In this document: one piece after another, positions 16,241 to 25,137 of the stretch | Layout of the letters: every line of letters starts with the position of its first letter | Position numbering within the stretch: the first letter of the stretch is position 1 | Translations under genes and position numbers: made by a program | Source: an uncultured Polaribacter sp. | GTDB taxonomy: Bacteria > Bacteroidota > Bacteroidia > Flavobacteriales > Flavobacteriaceae | Length of the DNA: 64,000 nucleotides | NCBI RefSeq assembly: GCF_947496195.1 | Contig: NZ_CANMBY010000001.1 | Coordinates: 496,001-560,000 of the forward strand | Direction of reading: 5' to 3' | Notes under the pieces: generated by a model | Seen by the model: only the letters and a program-made list of their open reading frames with translations | Database searches by the model: none | What the model was told of the DNA's origin: nothing

Positions 16241-18004
16241 ATGGAATTGAAAAAATACATATCAATTTATTTTATTTTTTGTAGTCTACTTTTGTTTTCT
16301 CAAGAAGCTGAGTTAAGTGTTTCTGTAAGTAAAAACAAATTAGGGCTAAATCAACGTTTACGAGTAGAATTCTCTATAAACAAACAAGGTGCAGATAATT
16401 TTACGCCTCCAAAATTCAGTAATTTTAAAGTTATCCAAGGTCCTAGTCAATCTGTAAGTCAGTCTTGGATTAATGGTAAAGTAAGCTTTTCTCAATCTTA
16501 TACTTACATCATTAAACCTAAAAGAAAAGGTGAGTTAATTATTGAGCCTGCAAGTATAGATATTAATGGAGGTACTATAAATTCTAAAATGATGAAAATT
16601 ATTGTTTTAGATCCTGTAGAGATTCCAGATAATCCAAACGATCCAAATTATATTGCTGAACAAAACATTCATTTAGTTGCAGAAATTTCTAAATCTAGCC
16701 CATATGTTGGTGAAGGCATTTATGTAGAATACAGATTGTATGTAAGTGAAAACGTAAGTGTTTATGATACCTCTGTAACAGAAGCCCCACAATATAATGG
16801 CTTTTGGAATCAAGAAATTAAAATTGATGGTTTCCCAGTAAAAATGGGGAAATATAATGGAGAAAATTACAGGTATATTGTTTTACAGAAAGCATTATTA
16901 ATACCAACAAAATCAGGAAGATTAGCAATAGACCCTATGAAAATGGATATTGTTATTGGTGTACCAACTGGAAGAGCTGATTTTTTTGGAAATGTAATGA
17001 CAAAGAACATTAAAAAAGAATTTTCATCAGCTAAAAAAGTTATCATTCCAAAAGATCTTCCTTTAGAAGGCAAACCAGAAGATTTTACTGGAGCTGTGGG
17101 TAATTTTGATTTTGAAGTTACATTAAGTAAAGATGCTTTAAAAGCAAATGAATCTTCACAAATAAAAGTTGCAGTTTCAGGTAAAGGAAATTTAAAATTA
17201 TTTGAACTACCAACTGTAGAAACTCCTGCAGAATTAGAGAAATATCAACCAGAAAGAAAAGAAAATGTAAAAGTTGCTACAAATGGTTTATCTGGTTCTG
17301 TTACAGACACCTATACAGTAGTTCCTCAATACAAAGGGAAATATAAAATACCAAGTGTAAACTTTTCATTCTTTGATCCAAATACAAAAAAATATAATAC
17401 AATTTCAACAGAAGATTTATATGTAAATGTGTTAGAAGGCAAAGAAATTACAACAGTAGATAATAAAACTGATGTAGAAAAAAGAACAGTTACTTTAACA
17501 GGCAAAAACTTTAGATACATACAAACTAAAACAGATTTCTCTACCAAAGAAACCACAGACTTTTTTAAATCTAATCTTTTTTATGGCTTATTATTTTTAC
17601 CACTTTTACTAATTCCTATTGGTATTATCATTGCTAAAAATAATGAGAAAAGAAATAGTGATGTTATTGGTCGTAAACAAAGAAGAGCAGAAAAATTAGC
17701 TAAAAAATACTTGTCTGAAGCACAAAAACAATTAGGCAAAAAAGAAGCTTTTTATGAAGCTTTAGAAAGAGCTTTACACAACTATTTAAAAGCTAAATTA
17801 AATGTTGAAACAGCAGATATTAGTAAAGACAGAATAACGCAACTTTTAAATAATAGAAAAGTAGAAGAATCAACTATAAATCAGTTTATAGATGTATTAA
17901 AAGCTTCTGATTTTGCACGTTACACACCAGTAACAGATACAGAAATGAAAGCTGAATTTGAAAGAGCTAAACAAGTTATTGTTCAATTAGATAAACAGTT
18001 ATAA
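16241..18004 (+). CDS. batD: BatD, beta-rich membrane protein
   Basis: I set the start at ATG 16241 (MELKKYISIYFIFCSLLLFSQ), because it gives a clean signal peptide. A longer frame from 16169 overlaps batC and adds 24 Lys-rich residues with no signal. The protein of 587 residues has a periplasmic portion with repeated immunoglobulin-like domains (about 22-420), one membrane helix near 447-467 (FYGLLFLPLLLIPIGIII), and a cytoplasmic helical domain. This is the standard BatD plan. With the mature start the gap from batC is 22 bases. Confidence 0.9.
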   Translation: MELKKYISIYFIFCSLLLFSQEAELSVSVSKNKLGLNQRLRVEFSINKQGADNFTPPKFSNFKVIQGPSQSVSQSWINGKVSFSQSYTYIIKPKRKGELIIEPASIDINGGTINSKMMKIIVLDPVEIPDNPNDPNYIAEQNIHLVAEISKSSPYVGEGIYVEYRLYVSENVSVYDTSVTEAPQYNGFWNQEIKIDGFPVKMGKYNGENYRYIVLQKALLIPTKSGRLAIDPMKMDIVIGVPTGRADFFGNVMTKNIKKEFSSAKKVIIPKDLPLEGKPEDFTGAVGNFDFEVTLSKDALKANESSQIKVAVSGKGNLKLFELPTVETPAELEKYQPERKENVKVATNGLSGSVTDTYTVVPQYKGKYKIPSVNFSFFDPNTKKYNTISTEDLYVNVLEGKEITTVDNKTDVEKRTVTLTGKNFRYIQTKTDFSTKETTDFFKSNLFYGLLFLPLLLIPIGIIIAKNNEKRNSDVIGRKQRRAEKLAKKYLSEAQKQLGKKEAFYEALERALHNYLKAKLNVETADISKDRITQLLNNRKVEESTINQFIDVLKASDFARYTPVTDTEMKAEFERAKQVIVQLDKQL

Positions 18005-18005
18005 G

Positions 18006-18764
18006 ATGAAGCATTTTTTATACATATTATTGTTTATTGCTAGTACATTATCATCACAAAATGTAGACTCTTTGTTTGATGAAGCAAATGAATTATACAA
18101 AAATGAACAGTTTGAAAAAGCTATAGAAAACTATAAACAAATTGAATCTAGAGGTTTTGTTTCATCTGAGCTTTTTTACAATTTAGGTAACTCTTATTAC
18201 AAATTAAATAAAGTTGGCCCTTCTATTTATTATTACGAAAAAGCTTTAAAATTAAATCCTTTAAATAAAGATGTACAAAACAATTTAGTTTTTGCAAGAA
18301 GGTTGGCATTAGATAATATTGAAGAATTACCAAAAACTGTTTTTCAAAAATTAAATAGTAGATATTTACAAAAACTATCTTATAATCAATGGGCAATAGT
18401 TTCAATTGTTTTTTGTGCATTGGGTAGTTTACTTTTCTTACTTTTTTATTTTTCAAATCAACCTAGAAGTAAAAGAACTTTTTTTGTAACAAGCTTAATT
18501 AGCTTTTTGTTTTTAATTATTTCTTTAACAATTACTTACAATCAGTTTTCTTACTTTAAAAATAACAAAGTAGCTATTGTTTTTGCTGAAGAAACAGAAG
18601 TTAGAAATGCTCCTTCTTTAAATTCAGAAGAAGTATTTACTTTACATGAAGGCACAAAAGTTATTGTTTTAGACACTATTGACGATTGGAAAAAAATAAA
18701 AATTGCTGATGGTAAAATAGGTTGGATTATTGCTAATGATATTCAATTATTAGATAACTTTTAA
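18006..18764 (+). CDS. batE: BatE, TPR and SH3 membrane protein
   Basis: The last gene of the bat operon, 252 residues, one base after batD. A signal peptide (IASTLSSQ) is followed by TPR repeats (about 22-95, including FYNLGNSYYKLNKVGPSIYYYEK), two membrane helices (about 128-148 and 156-174) and a C-terminal bacterial SH3 domain (about 190-250, VFAEETEVRNAPSLNSEEVFTLHEGTKVIVLD). The SH3 fold suggests binding of peptidoglycan or peptide. The 3' gap shows no strong terminator. Confidence 0.9.
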   Translation: MKHFLYILLFIASTLSSQNVDSLFDEANELYKNEQFEKAIENYKQIESRGFVSSELFYNLGNSYYKLNKVGPSIYYYEKALKLNPLNKDVQNNLVFARRLALDNIEELPKTVFQKLNSRYLQKLSYNQWAIVSIVFCALGSLLFLLFYFSNQPRSKRTFFVTSLISFLFLIISLTITYNQFSYFKNNKVAIVFAEETEVRNAPSLNSEEVFTLHEGTKVIVLDTIDDWKKIKIADGKIGWIIANDIQLLDNF

Positions 18765-18818
18765 TTTTTTACTTAGCTCGTTTCTTTTTTACTATATTGC
18801 ATTTCATAATTTATTTTT

Positions 18819-19115
18819 TTGAAAGCAAAACTCGCAATATTATTATCTTTTCTTTTTATAAGTTTACTAATTACACCAGTAATTTCTAGCCTTATAGATA
18901 GTAATCAAGAAATTACTTCTCTTCATGATTCTAAAGATGAAGAAAATAAAAACGAGGAATTAGAAAAAGATATCGAAATAGAATTAAGAACTTTTTCTAA
19001 AAACACTTTATTAGAAATTTTTTATGAAGATGATAAGGATGTTACTTCTTTTAATGATAGTTATTACTTAGAACTATCAAAGAAAAATACACCTCCTCCA
19101 GAACTAAATTCTTAG
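18819..19115 (+). CDS. Small exported or membrane-anchored protein upstream of SulP
   Basis: A 98-residue frame starting with TTG 18819. No in-frame ATG lies before the hydrophobic segment, so TTG is needed to keep it. The N-terminus KAKLAILLSFLFISLLITPVISSLID is a signal peptide or anchor. The rest is acidic (runs of Asp/Glu and Lys), with no known motif, and ends in TPPPELNS. It is likely cotranscribed with the SulP transporter, 78 bases downstream. An 8-bp hairpin (AGAACTAA/TTAGTTCT, 19100-19119) overlaps its stop. I do not recognise a family. Confidence 0.5.
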   Translation: MKAKLAILLSFLFISLLITPVISSLIDSNQEITSLHDSKDEENKNEELEKDIEIELRTFSKNTLLEIFYEDDKDVTSFNDSYYLELSKKNTPPPELNS

Positions 19116-19120
19116 TTCTA

Positions 19121-19160
19121 TTTTCAATCAATTTATCAATCAAATTTTTTTTCAATCAAT
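19121..19160. repeat. Direct repeat in the SulP leader
   Basis: TTTTCAATCAAT occurs at 19121-19132 and again at 19149-19160, with a partial ATCAATCAAA copy between them. It lies in the gap between the 98-residue frame and the SulP gene. It may be slippage-derived or regulatory. Confidence 0.4.
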
Positions 19161-19193
19161 CTAAATTAATCATTTAGAAAAACTTTTTTATTT

Positions 19194-20765
19194 ATGTTTA
19201 AATACATTAAAAACGATTTACCTGCTAGTATAGTAGTATTTTTTGTTGCACTGCCTCTTTGTTTAGGTATTGCATTAGCAAGTGGAGCTCCACTTTTTTC
19301 TGGCTTAATTGCTGGTATTGTTGGGGGTATTGTAGTTGGAGCATTATCTGGCTCTAATATTGGGGTAAGTGGTCCTGCTGCAGGTTTAGCAGCTATAGTA
19401 CTTACAGCTATAGGCTCTTTAGGAGGCTATGAAAACTTTTTAGTTGCTGTAGTTTTAGGTGGTATCATACAACTTATTTTTGGACTTTTAAAAGCAGGGG
19501 TAATTGGATATTATTTTCCATCATCTGTAATTAAAGGAATGTTAACTGGTATTGGAATCATTATTATTCTAAAGCAAATACCTCACTTTTTTGGTTATGA
19601 TGCAGATCCAGAAGGAGATTTTGCTTTCTTTCAAGTTGATGGTGAAAACACTTTTTCAGAAATATTAAAAACATTAAATAATATTAGCCTGGGTTCTACA
19701 ATTATAGGACTTGTTGGTTTAGGAATTTTATTACTTTGGAGTAATGTTTTGTCTAAAAAAGGTAAAATTTTTCAATTAATACAAGGCCCATTAGTTGCTG
19801 TAGTTTTAGGTATTATTTATTTTGTTGTTACTGGTGATGACACTAAATATGGTATTAGCTCTGAACATCTAGTAAGTGTGCCTGTACCAAGTGATATGGA
19901 TTCTTTTTTAGGCCAATTTAGCTTTCCAAACTTTGGAGTTATTGGCAATCCAGAAATTTGGGTTACAGCTTTTACAATAGCTTTGGTGGCTAGTTTAGAG
20001 ACCTTACTATGTGTTGAAGCAACAGACAAATTAGATCCACATAAAAACGTTACACCAACAAACAGAGAATTACTAGCACAAGGAACAGGAAATGTTATTT
20101 CTGGTTTAATTGGTGGTTTACCAATAACTCAGGTTATTGTTAGAAGTTCTGCTAATATACAATCTGGAGGTAGAACAAAATTGTCTGCCATAGTTCATGG
20201 TTTCTTTTTATTAATCTCTATTATTTTAATACCAACTTTATTAAATAAAATACCATTGTCTGTACTTGCAGCAATTTTATTTATTGTTGGTTTTAAATTA
20301 GCAAAACCATCGCTTTTTAAACAAATGTGGAAATTAGGGTGGAAACAATTTGTGCCATTTTTAGTAACTGTTTTAGGGATTGTATTTACAGATCTTTTAA
20401 AAGGTATAGGAATGGGTCTTGCTGTGGGTATCGTTATTATTTTAATTAAGAGTTTTCAAAACTCACACTTTTTACACAAAGAAGGAGAAGACATTGATGA
20501 TGGTAAAATTAAAATGACACTTGCAGAAGAGGTTACATTTTTTAATAAAGGTGCTATTTTAAAAGAGTTAGACAACTTACCAAAAGATTCTTTATTAGAA
20601 TTAGATGTAAGACAAACCAAGTATTTAGATAACGATATTATTGAGATTCTTGAAGACTTTAGTATTAAAGCTAGAGAAAGAAATATAACCATCAAATTAA
20701 TATCAGAAAGAGGAATTGTAGAAAATCCTGACAGTTTTATAGAGTTTTTTAAATTAAAAAAATAA
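19194..20765 (+). CDS. SulP-family anion transporter, probable bicarbonate uptake
   Basis: A 523-residue SulP permease with about 12-14 membrane segments (residues 10-420) and a C-terminal STAS domain (about 445-523, EVTFFNKGAILKELDNLP and LELDVRQTKYLDNDIIE). The start MFKYIKNDLPASIVVFFVALPLCLGIALASGAP is characteristic of SulP proteins paired with carbonic anhydrase. The beta-carbonic anhydrase gene begins seven bases after the stop, which argues for bicarbonate rather than sulfate as substrate, as proposed for similar pairs in marine bacteria. Substrate remains inference. Confidence 0.88.
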   Translation: MFKYIKNDLPASIVVFFVALPLCLGIALASGAPLFSGLIAGIVGGIVVGALSGSNIGVSGPAAGLAAIVLTAIGSLGGYENFLVAVVLGGIIQLIFGLLKAGVIGYYFPSSVIKGMLTGIGIIIILKQIPHFFGYDADPEGDFAFFQVDGENTFSEILKTLNNISLGSTIIGLVGLGILLLWSNVLSKKGKIFQLIQGPLVAVVLGIIYFVVTGDDTKYGISSEHLVSVPVPSDMDSFLGQFSFPNFGVIGNPEIWVTAFTIALVASLETLLCVEATDKLDPHKNVTPTNRELLAQGTGNVISGLIGGLPITQVIVRSSANIQSGGRTKLSAIVHGFFLLISIILIPTLLNKIPLSVLAAILFIVGFKLAKPSLFKQMWKLGWKQFVPFLVTVLGIVFTDLLKGIGMGLAVGIVIILIKSFQNSHFLHKEGEDIDDGKIKMTLAEEVTFFNKGAILKELDNLPKDSLLELDVRQTKYLDNDIIEILEDFSIKARERNITIKLISERGIVENPDSFIEFFKLKK

Positions 20766-20772
20766 ATCAACA

Positions 20773-21402
20773 ATGAGAAATAAAGCCATAAATAAATTAG
20801 CACAAGAAGCGCTAACTCCAGATGATGTTTTACAAGATTTATTACAAGGTAATGAGCGATTTGTAAACAATAAACTTGCAGAAGTTGCACATTTAGAACT
20901 AGTAAAAGAAACAATTACTGGTCAATACCCAAAAGCTGTTATTTTATCTTGTATAGACTCAAGAGTGCCTGTAGAACAGGTTTTTGACCAAGCTATAGGT
21001 GATATTTTTGTAGCTAGAGTTGCTGGTAATTTCGAAAATACAGATATTTTAGGAAGTATAGAATACGCATGTGCAGTTGCTGGTAGTAAACTTATTTTTG
21101 TTTTAGGACATGAAAGTTGTGGTGCAGTAAAAGCAGCTTGTGATGGTGTAGAGCTAGGTAATATTACAAGTATGTTAGCCAACATTATTCCTGCAGTTAA
21201 AAAGTCTTCTACAGAGGTTGAAGGCGAAGCTAATTCTTCTAATAAAGAATTTGTTGCAAAAACAGTAGAAAACAACGTATTATTAACGATGCAAAGAATA
21301 CAAGAAAGAAGTAACCTTTTATCTGAAATGATAGATGGTGATGAAGTTAAAATAGTGGGTGGTGTTTACTCTTTAAGTTCAGGTAAAGTAAACTTAGTGT
21401 AA
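20773..21402 (+). CDS. Beta-class carbonic anhydrase
   Basis: A 209-residue enzyme interconverting carbon dioxide and bicarbonate. The beta-class zinc ligands are C60 in the motif C-x-D-S-R (C60, D62, R64), H113 and C116 (GHESCGA). The gene follows the SulP transporter by seven bases, so the two form an uptake and conversion unit that may feed anaplerotic carboxylases. No signal peptide is present, so it is cytoplasmic. The segment 120-165 is somewhat long for the family but intact. Confidence 0.93.
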   Translation: MRNKAINKLAQEALTPDDVLQDLLQGNERFVNNKLAEVAHLELVKETITGQYPKAVILSCIDSRVPVEQVFDQAIGDIFVARVAGNFENTDILGSIEYACAVAGSKLIFVLGHESCGAVKAACDGVELGNITSMLANIIPAVKKSSTEVEGEANSSNKEFVAKTVENNVLLTMQRIQERSNLLSEMIDGDEVKIVGGVYSLSSGKVNLV

Positions 21403-21442
21403 AACCATTTTTCACCCATTTTAGAATCCTTTTTTAAAGTTT

Positions 21443-21961
21443 TTATTCTCCTTTGATAAACTTTAGAGAAGGATTTTCTTCATCTAAAACTGTAGGAAAT
21501 AAAGTTGGCACTATAGATTTTACTGGAGCATATAAAATTGACTCATCTAAAGTTTCTTTATTTACAAAAGGTATAGTTTTATTAAACTTATCAAAAAATA
21601 AAAAGATAACACTTAAAATTACAGCAGACTTTAAAGTACTAAAAATTCCTCCAAGAATTTTATTTAATAATCCTAAAGAAGTTATATCTGCAAGTTTGGT
21701 TAACACTTTACCAATAAAAATAATAATTAGTACAACAAACAAAAATGTGGCAATAAAAGCTACTATTTTATTGGTTTGATGAGACCATTCTAAGACTGAA
21801 TTTTCTAAGAAATTTTCTGCATAGTAAGAAAAATGAATTGCACAAAATACACCAGCAATAATAGCTACTAAAGAAGCAACTTCTGCAAAAAGGCCATTCA
21901 TTATACCTCTTACAAAAGCAAAAGCTAAAATTACCCCAATAACAATATCAAAAACGTTCAC
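21443..21961 (-). CDS. CvpA-family membrane protein
   Basis: I use GTG 21961 (VNVFDIVIGVILAFAFVRGI), which begins the family domain directly. A longer frame from ATG 22051 adds 30 residues not typical of CvpA and runs into the divergent neighbour. The protein of about 172 residues has four membrane segments in the CvpA pattern: FVRGIMNGLFAEVASLVAII, LEWSHQTNKIVAFIATFLFVVL, and a third helix after KVLTKLADITSLGLLNKILGG. CvpA proteins affect colicin V production and envelope stress in other bacteria. The role here is unknown. Confidence 0.8.
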   Translation of the reverse strand: MNVFDIVIGVILAFAFVRGIMNGLFAEVASLVAIIAGVFCAIHFSYYAENFLENSVLEWSHQTNKIVAFIATFLFVVLIIIFIGKVLTKLADITSLGLLNKILGGIFSTLKSAVILSVIFLFFDKFNKTIPFVNKETLDESILYAPVKSIVPTLFPTVLDEENPSLKFIKGE

Positions 21962-22044
21962 TATTAATAATTTGTGTAAATCTACATTATATTTTTTACA
22001 ATTTAAAAATGCACATTGTATCTTTACATTCTTAATTTTTTCTA

Positions 22045-22398
22045 ATGACAAAAGAGCTTAACTTAAAAGAAAAATGGGACATTTTAGTGACTAAACTTTC
22101 AGAAGATTTTTCTGATGGTGATGAATTACAGGTAGATGGAATTATCTATTTAATTGGTGTTCAAGAATTAGGGCAAGGTCATCGAAAATTTAAAAAAGAC
22201 GAAAAAGTAAATTTAATGCATATTGCCATTTGTAAGCTTTTAGAACCATATGGTTATTATGAATTTGATTTTTTTGACGAAGATGGTTGGCCTCATTACA
22301 AGACAACTACAGAATTACCAAATTTAAAACCTGGTGAACAAACTGTATTAATGAAAGAAGCTATTGTAAATTATTTTGATGACTTAGATTATTTTTAG
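22045..22398 (+). CDS. Conserved hypothetical protein of Bacteroidota
   Basis: A 117-residue soluble protein starting MTKELNLKEKWDILVTKLSE. It is acidic, with aromatic clusters such as EPYGYYEFDFFDEDGWPHY near residues 73-91. I see no signal peptide, membrane segment, metal motif or nucleotide motif. It is read divergently from cvpA and ends one base before the convergent SDR gene. I recognise it only as the kind of short conserved hypothetical common in Flavobacteriaceae. No function is proposed. Confidence 0.75.
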   Translation: MTKELNLKEKWDILVTKLSEDFSDGDELQVDGIIYLIGVQELGQGHRKFKKDEKVNLMHIAICKLLEPYGYYEFDFFDEDGWPHYKTTTELPNLKPGEQTVLMKEAIVNYFDDLDYF

Positions 22399-22399
22399 T

Positions 22400-23194
22400 T
22401 TAAGTAACACTCAATTTACGAACCATAACAGAAAATAGTTTAGGAACAAAACGTTTTACATAAACACCTAACTTTTCTTTTGCACCAGCTATATAAACTT
22501 CTTCTTTTTTATTTTTTATTGCTGTAGCCATTAATTTTGCAAAACGTTCTGGTTGTATGCCATTTGCTGTAGCTTTATCCATTTTTTGTTGTGGAGAACC
22601 ATCACCAGTTAAAGCATTTTTAGAAATATTTGTATTTACAAATCCTGGGCAAACTAATGTAACAGCAATATTATCATTGTGATGTTCTGCTCGTAAACTA
22701 TCAAAAAAACCATGTAAAGCATGTTTACTAGCTGCATAACTAGATCGTAAAGGAGTACCTATTTTACCAACAATACTTGTTGTAGTTACAAAATGCCCAG
22801 CATTATTTTCTAGAAAATGTGGTAAAATAGCTTTTGTTAAAGCTACAACCCCTAAATAGTTGATATCTATAATACGTTTATCAACAGCAATTGCAGTATC
22901 TTTTACTAAAGAACGTTGACTAATACCACCATTATTTACCAAAACGTCTATTCTCCCAAAAAATGTAAGCGCTTCATCTGCTATGGGCTTTAAGTTTGTA
23001 TAATCCTCATAATCTAGTGTTATAATTTTTACATCCTCTGGAATTTTACATTCACTTTTTGTAATTTCTAAATCTTCTTTATTTCTTGATGATAAAATTA
23101 ACTTAGCATTTTGATTTGATAACTCTATAGCTAGGGCTTTTCCTATTCCAGAAGAAGCACCTGTAACCCAAATAACCTTATTATTAAAACTCAT
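22400..23194 (-). CDS. Short-chain dehydrogenase/reductase
   Basis: A 264-residue classical SDR. The NAD(P)-binding motif TGASSGIG is at 11-18, NNGG follows near 87-90, and the catalytic Ser and Y-x-x-x-K are in TTTSIVGK and SYAASKHAL. The C-terminal tail is basic (KRFVPKLFSVMVRKL) and may contact membranes, as in SDRs that act on lipids or sterol-like substrates. Substrate cannot be told from sequence. It is a separate unit from the SDR of the alginate locus at 51426-52190 and only distantly similar to it. Confidence 0.88.
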   Translation of the reverse strand: MSFNNKVIWVTGASSGIGKALAIELSNQNAKLILSSRNKEDLEITKSECKIPEDVKIITLDYEDYTNLKPIADEALTFFGRIDVLVNNGGISQRSLVKDTAIAVDKRIIDINYLGVVALTKAILPHFLENNAGHFVTTTSIVGKIGTPLRSSYAASKHALHGFFDSLRAEHHNDNIAVTLVCPGFVNTNISKNALTGDGSPQQKMDKATANGIQPERFAKLMATAIKNKKEEVYIAGAKEKLGVYVKRFVPKLFSVMVRKLSVT

Positions 23195-23292
23195 GTTGTT
23201 ATTATTTAACTTTACAATATACTTATTTTACTATAGAAATAGTATTTTTGGTATGCTTCTTGAAAAAAGACACTTATTAAATATATTTTAAA

Positions 23293-24663
23293 ATGGTAAG
23301 AAAACTAATTGCTTTATTTCTTCTAATATCTTCATTTACAATTGCTCAAAATACAGTTAAGGGCTACATCAGTCCTAATTTAAAAAGCGATTGGTTAATT
23401 CTTTATAGATTAGAAGGCACTAGACAAATCTTTGTAAATAATACCACAATAAAAAAAGATTCTCTTTATATTAATAATAAAATACAAGCTGTAGGGAGTT
23501 TTGAAATAACATTACCAAAAAATGCTAAAATAGGATCTTACAGAGCTACTTATAGATTAGAAGGAGCTGGTTTTGTAGATTTTTTCTACAATAAAGAAGA
23601 TGTAGAATTTATATTTAATCCTGATTTTCCTCAACAATCAATTGCATTTACAAAATCTAAAGAGAATAAATTATACAAACAATATTTAGATGATATTACT
23701 GTTGTTCAAGAAAAAATAGATTCGATACAAGTTGCATTTCTACAAAACAAAAAAATAAAACTAGATTTAGCTTATAAAAAAGCTTATACTACTTTTAATA
23801 AAGTGCAAAGCAAATACGAAAGTGAATCAAAAAACATGTTAATTCATGATTTTATTACAGCAAGTCCAAGAATAAATTCTGAAACCATTTTAAATACCCC
23901 AGATGAATATTTAGGACTTATAAAAAGTACTTTTTTCGATAAACTAGATTTTACAAATAAGCAATTGGTAAACTCATCGTTTTTAACCAATAGAATATTA
24001 GATTACATATTTTATATTAATTATGCAGATAATGCTAAAGAACAACAAACTCTTTATAAAAAGACAATTACTAAAGTTTTATCTAAAATAGATAGTAAAA
24101 GTTATAAGTCTAAAGTAATAGAGTTTTTAATTGGGCAATTTGAAACTCAAAACAATATAGAAATTATAGATTATTTGTTTAATGAGCATTACAATAAGTT
24201 ACCAATAAATTTACAAAACCAGCAATTTAAAAAAGAAAAGGAAGCCCTATTTGCTGCAGAAATTGGCAGAATAGCACCAGATTTTTCGTGGTCTAAAAAC
24301 GGGCAAAACTTTAAGTTATCTACATTAAATGATGCTGAAAAATATGTGTTAGTTTTCTGGAGTACAGGTTGTTCTCATTGTTTAAGAGAAATTCCACAAC
24401 TACATAGTTTTATGAAATCTAAGTCTAATATAAAAGTAGTGGCATTTGCTTTAGAAAAAGAAGCTTTTGTATGGCAACAATACACAAAAGCAAACTTACA
24501 AGGTTGGCATAATGTGTTAGGGTTAAACAAATGGGAAAATAAAACAGCAAGAACCTATAATATTAATGCAACTCCTTCTTACTTTGTTTTAGATAAAAAC
24601 AAGAAAATTATTGCAAAACCTAATGAGTTTAAAGATGTAAAAGAGTTTATAAATAAACTTTAA
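23293..24663 (+). CDS. TlpA-like thioredoxin-fold envelope protein
   Basis: A 456-residue protein with a signal peptide (cut near TIAQ), an N-terminal beta domain of the DUF4369 kind (about 20-115), a long helical middle (120-330), and a C-terminal thioredoxin fold with active site C360-S-H-C363 preceded by VLVFWSTG. Proteins with this plan reduce or form disulfides, or redox-regulate periplasmic proteins, in Bacteroidota. Its last four bases overlap the convergent yraN gene. Confidence 0.83.
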   Translation: MVRKLIALFLLISSFTIAQNTVKGYISPNLKSDWLILYRLEGTRQIFVNNTTIKKDSLYINNKIQAVGSFEITLPKNAKIGSYRATYRLEGAGFVDFFYNKEDVEFIFNPDFPQQSIAFTKSKENKLYKQYLDDITVVQEKIDSIQVAFLQNKKIKLDLAYKKAYTTFNKVQSKYESESKNMLIHDFITASPRINSETILNTPDEYLGLIKSTFFDKLDFTNKQLVNSSFLTNRILDYIFYINYADNAKEQQTLYKKTITKVLSKIDSKSYKSKVIEFLIGQFETQNNIEIIDYLFNEHYNKLPINLQNQQFKKEKEALFAAEIGRIAPDFSWSKNGQNFKLSTLNDAEKYVLVFWSTGCSHCLREIPQLHSFMKSKSNIKVVAFALEKEAFVWQQYTKANLQGWHNVLGLNKWENKTARTYNINATPSYFVLDKNKKIIAKPNEFKDVKEFINKL

Positions 24664-25019
24664 AAATGTAGAAAAGCATCTTTTAAGTGCTCTATTTTAG
24701 TTTGTTTTTTATTGGTAATAATAGCAATAATATCAAAGCGAACCTCAACATCTAAATCTCTTTCAACAACATAATTATCGATTGCAGAAAGTAACAGTTT
24801 TATTTTTTTAGGATTTACAAAATCTTGGGGATTACCAAAATAATTAGAGGTTCTTGTTTTAACCTCAATAGCAACTAGAACATCTTCTTTTTGAGCAATG
24901 ATGTCTACCTCAGCTTTTAAGTATCTATAGTTAGTTTCTAAAATTGTATAGTTATTCTCTAGCAAAAAATCAATAGCTAACTGCTCTCCTTTTTTTCCTA
25001 AATCATTATGATCTGCCAT
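24660..25019 (-). CDS. YraN-family (UPF0102) endonuclease-like protein
   Basis: A 119-residue member of the UPF0102/YraN family with a restriction-endonuclease-like fold. It begins NDLGKKGEQLAIDFLLENNY and has the metal-site pattern E-V-D-I-I-A in KAEVDIIAQ and E-V-K in AIEVKTRT. This is the full family length. The function in vivo is unsettled, with Holliday-junction or DNA processing proposed from the fold. It overlaps the TlpA-like gene tail by four bases. Confidence 0.9.
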   Translation of the reverse strand: MADHNDLGKKGEQLAIDFLLENNYTILETNYRYLKAEVDIIAQKEDVLVAIEVKTRTSNYFGNPQDFVNPKKIKLLLSAIDNYVVERDLDVEVRFDIIAIITNKKQTKIEHLKDAFLHF

Positions 25020-25137
25020 TATTATAAGACTTTTTTTATAGTATAAAACTTATTCTTCTGTTGTATTCATGTATGGTTTAAAAACGCTCCTTTAAAAAAG
25101 TTATTTATTAGATTGCAATATTGACAATAGCCATACA

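Noticed and set aside
19100..19119. AGAACTAA/TTAGTTCT hairpin as a terminator before the SulP gene
   Set aside because: There is no T-run after it and it overlaps the stop codon of the 98-residue frame, so termination is unlikely. I kept it only as a note in that gene.
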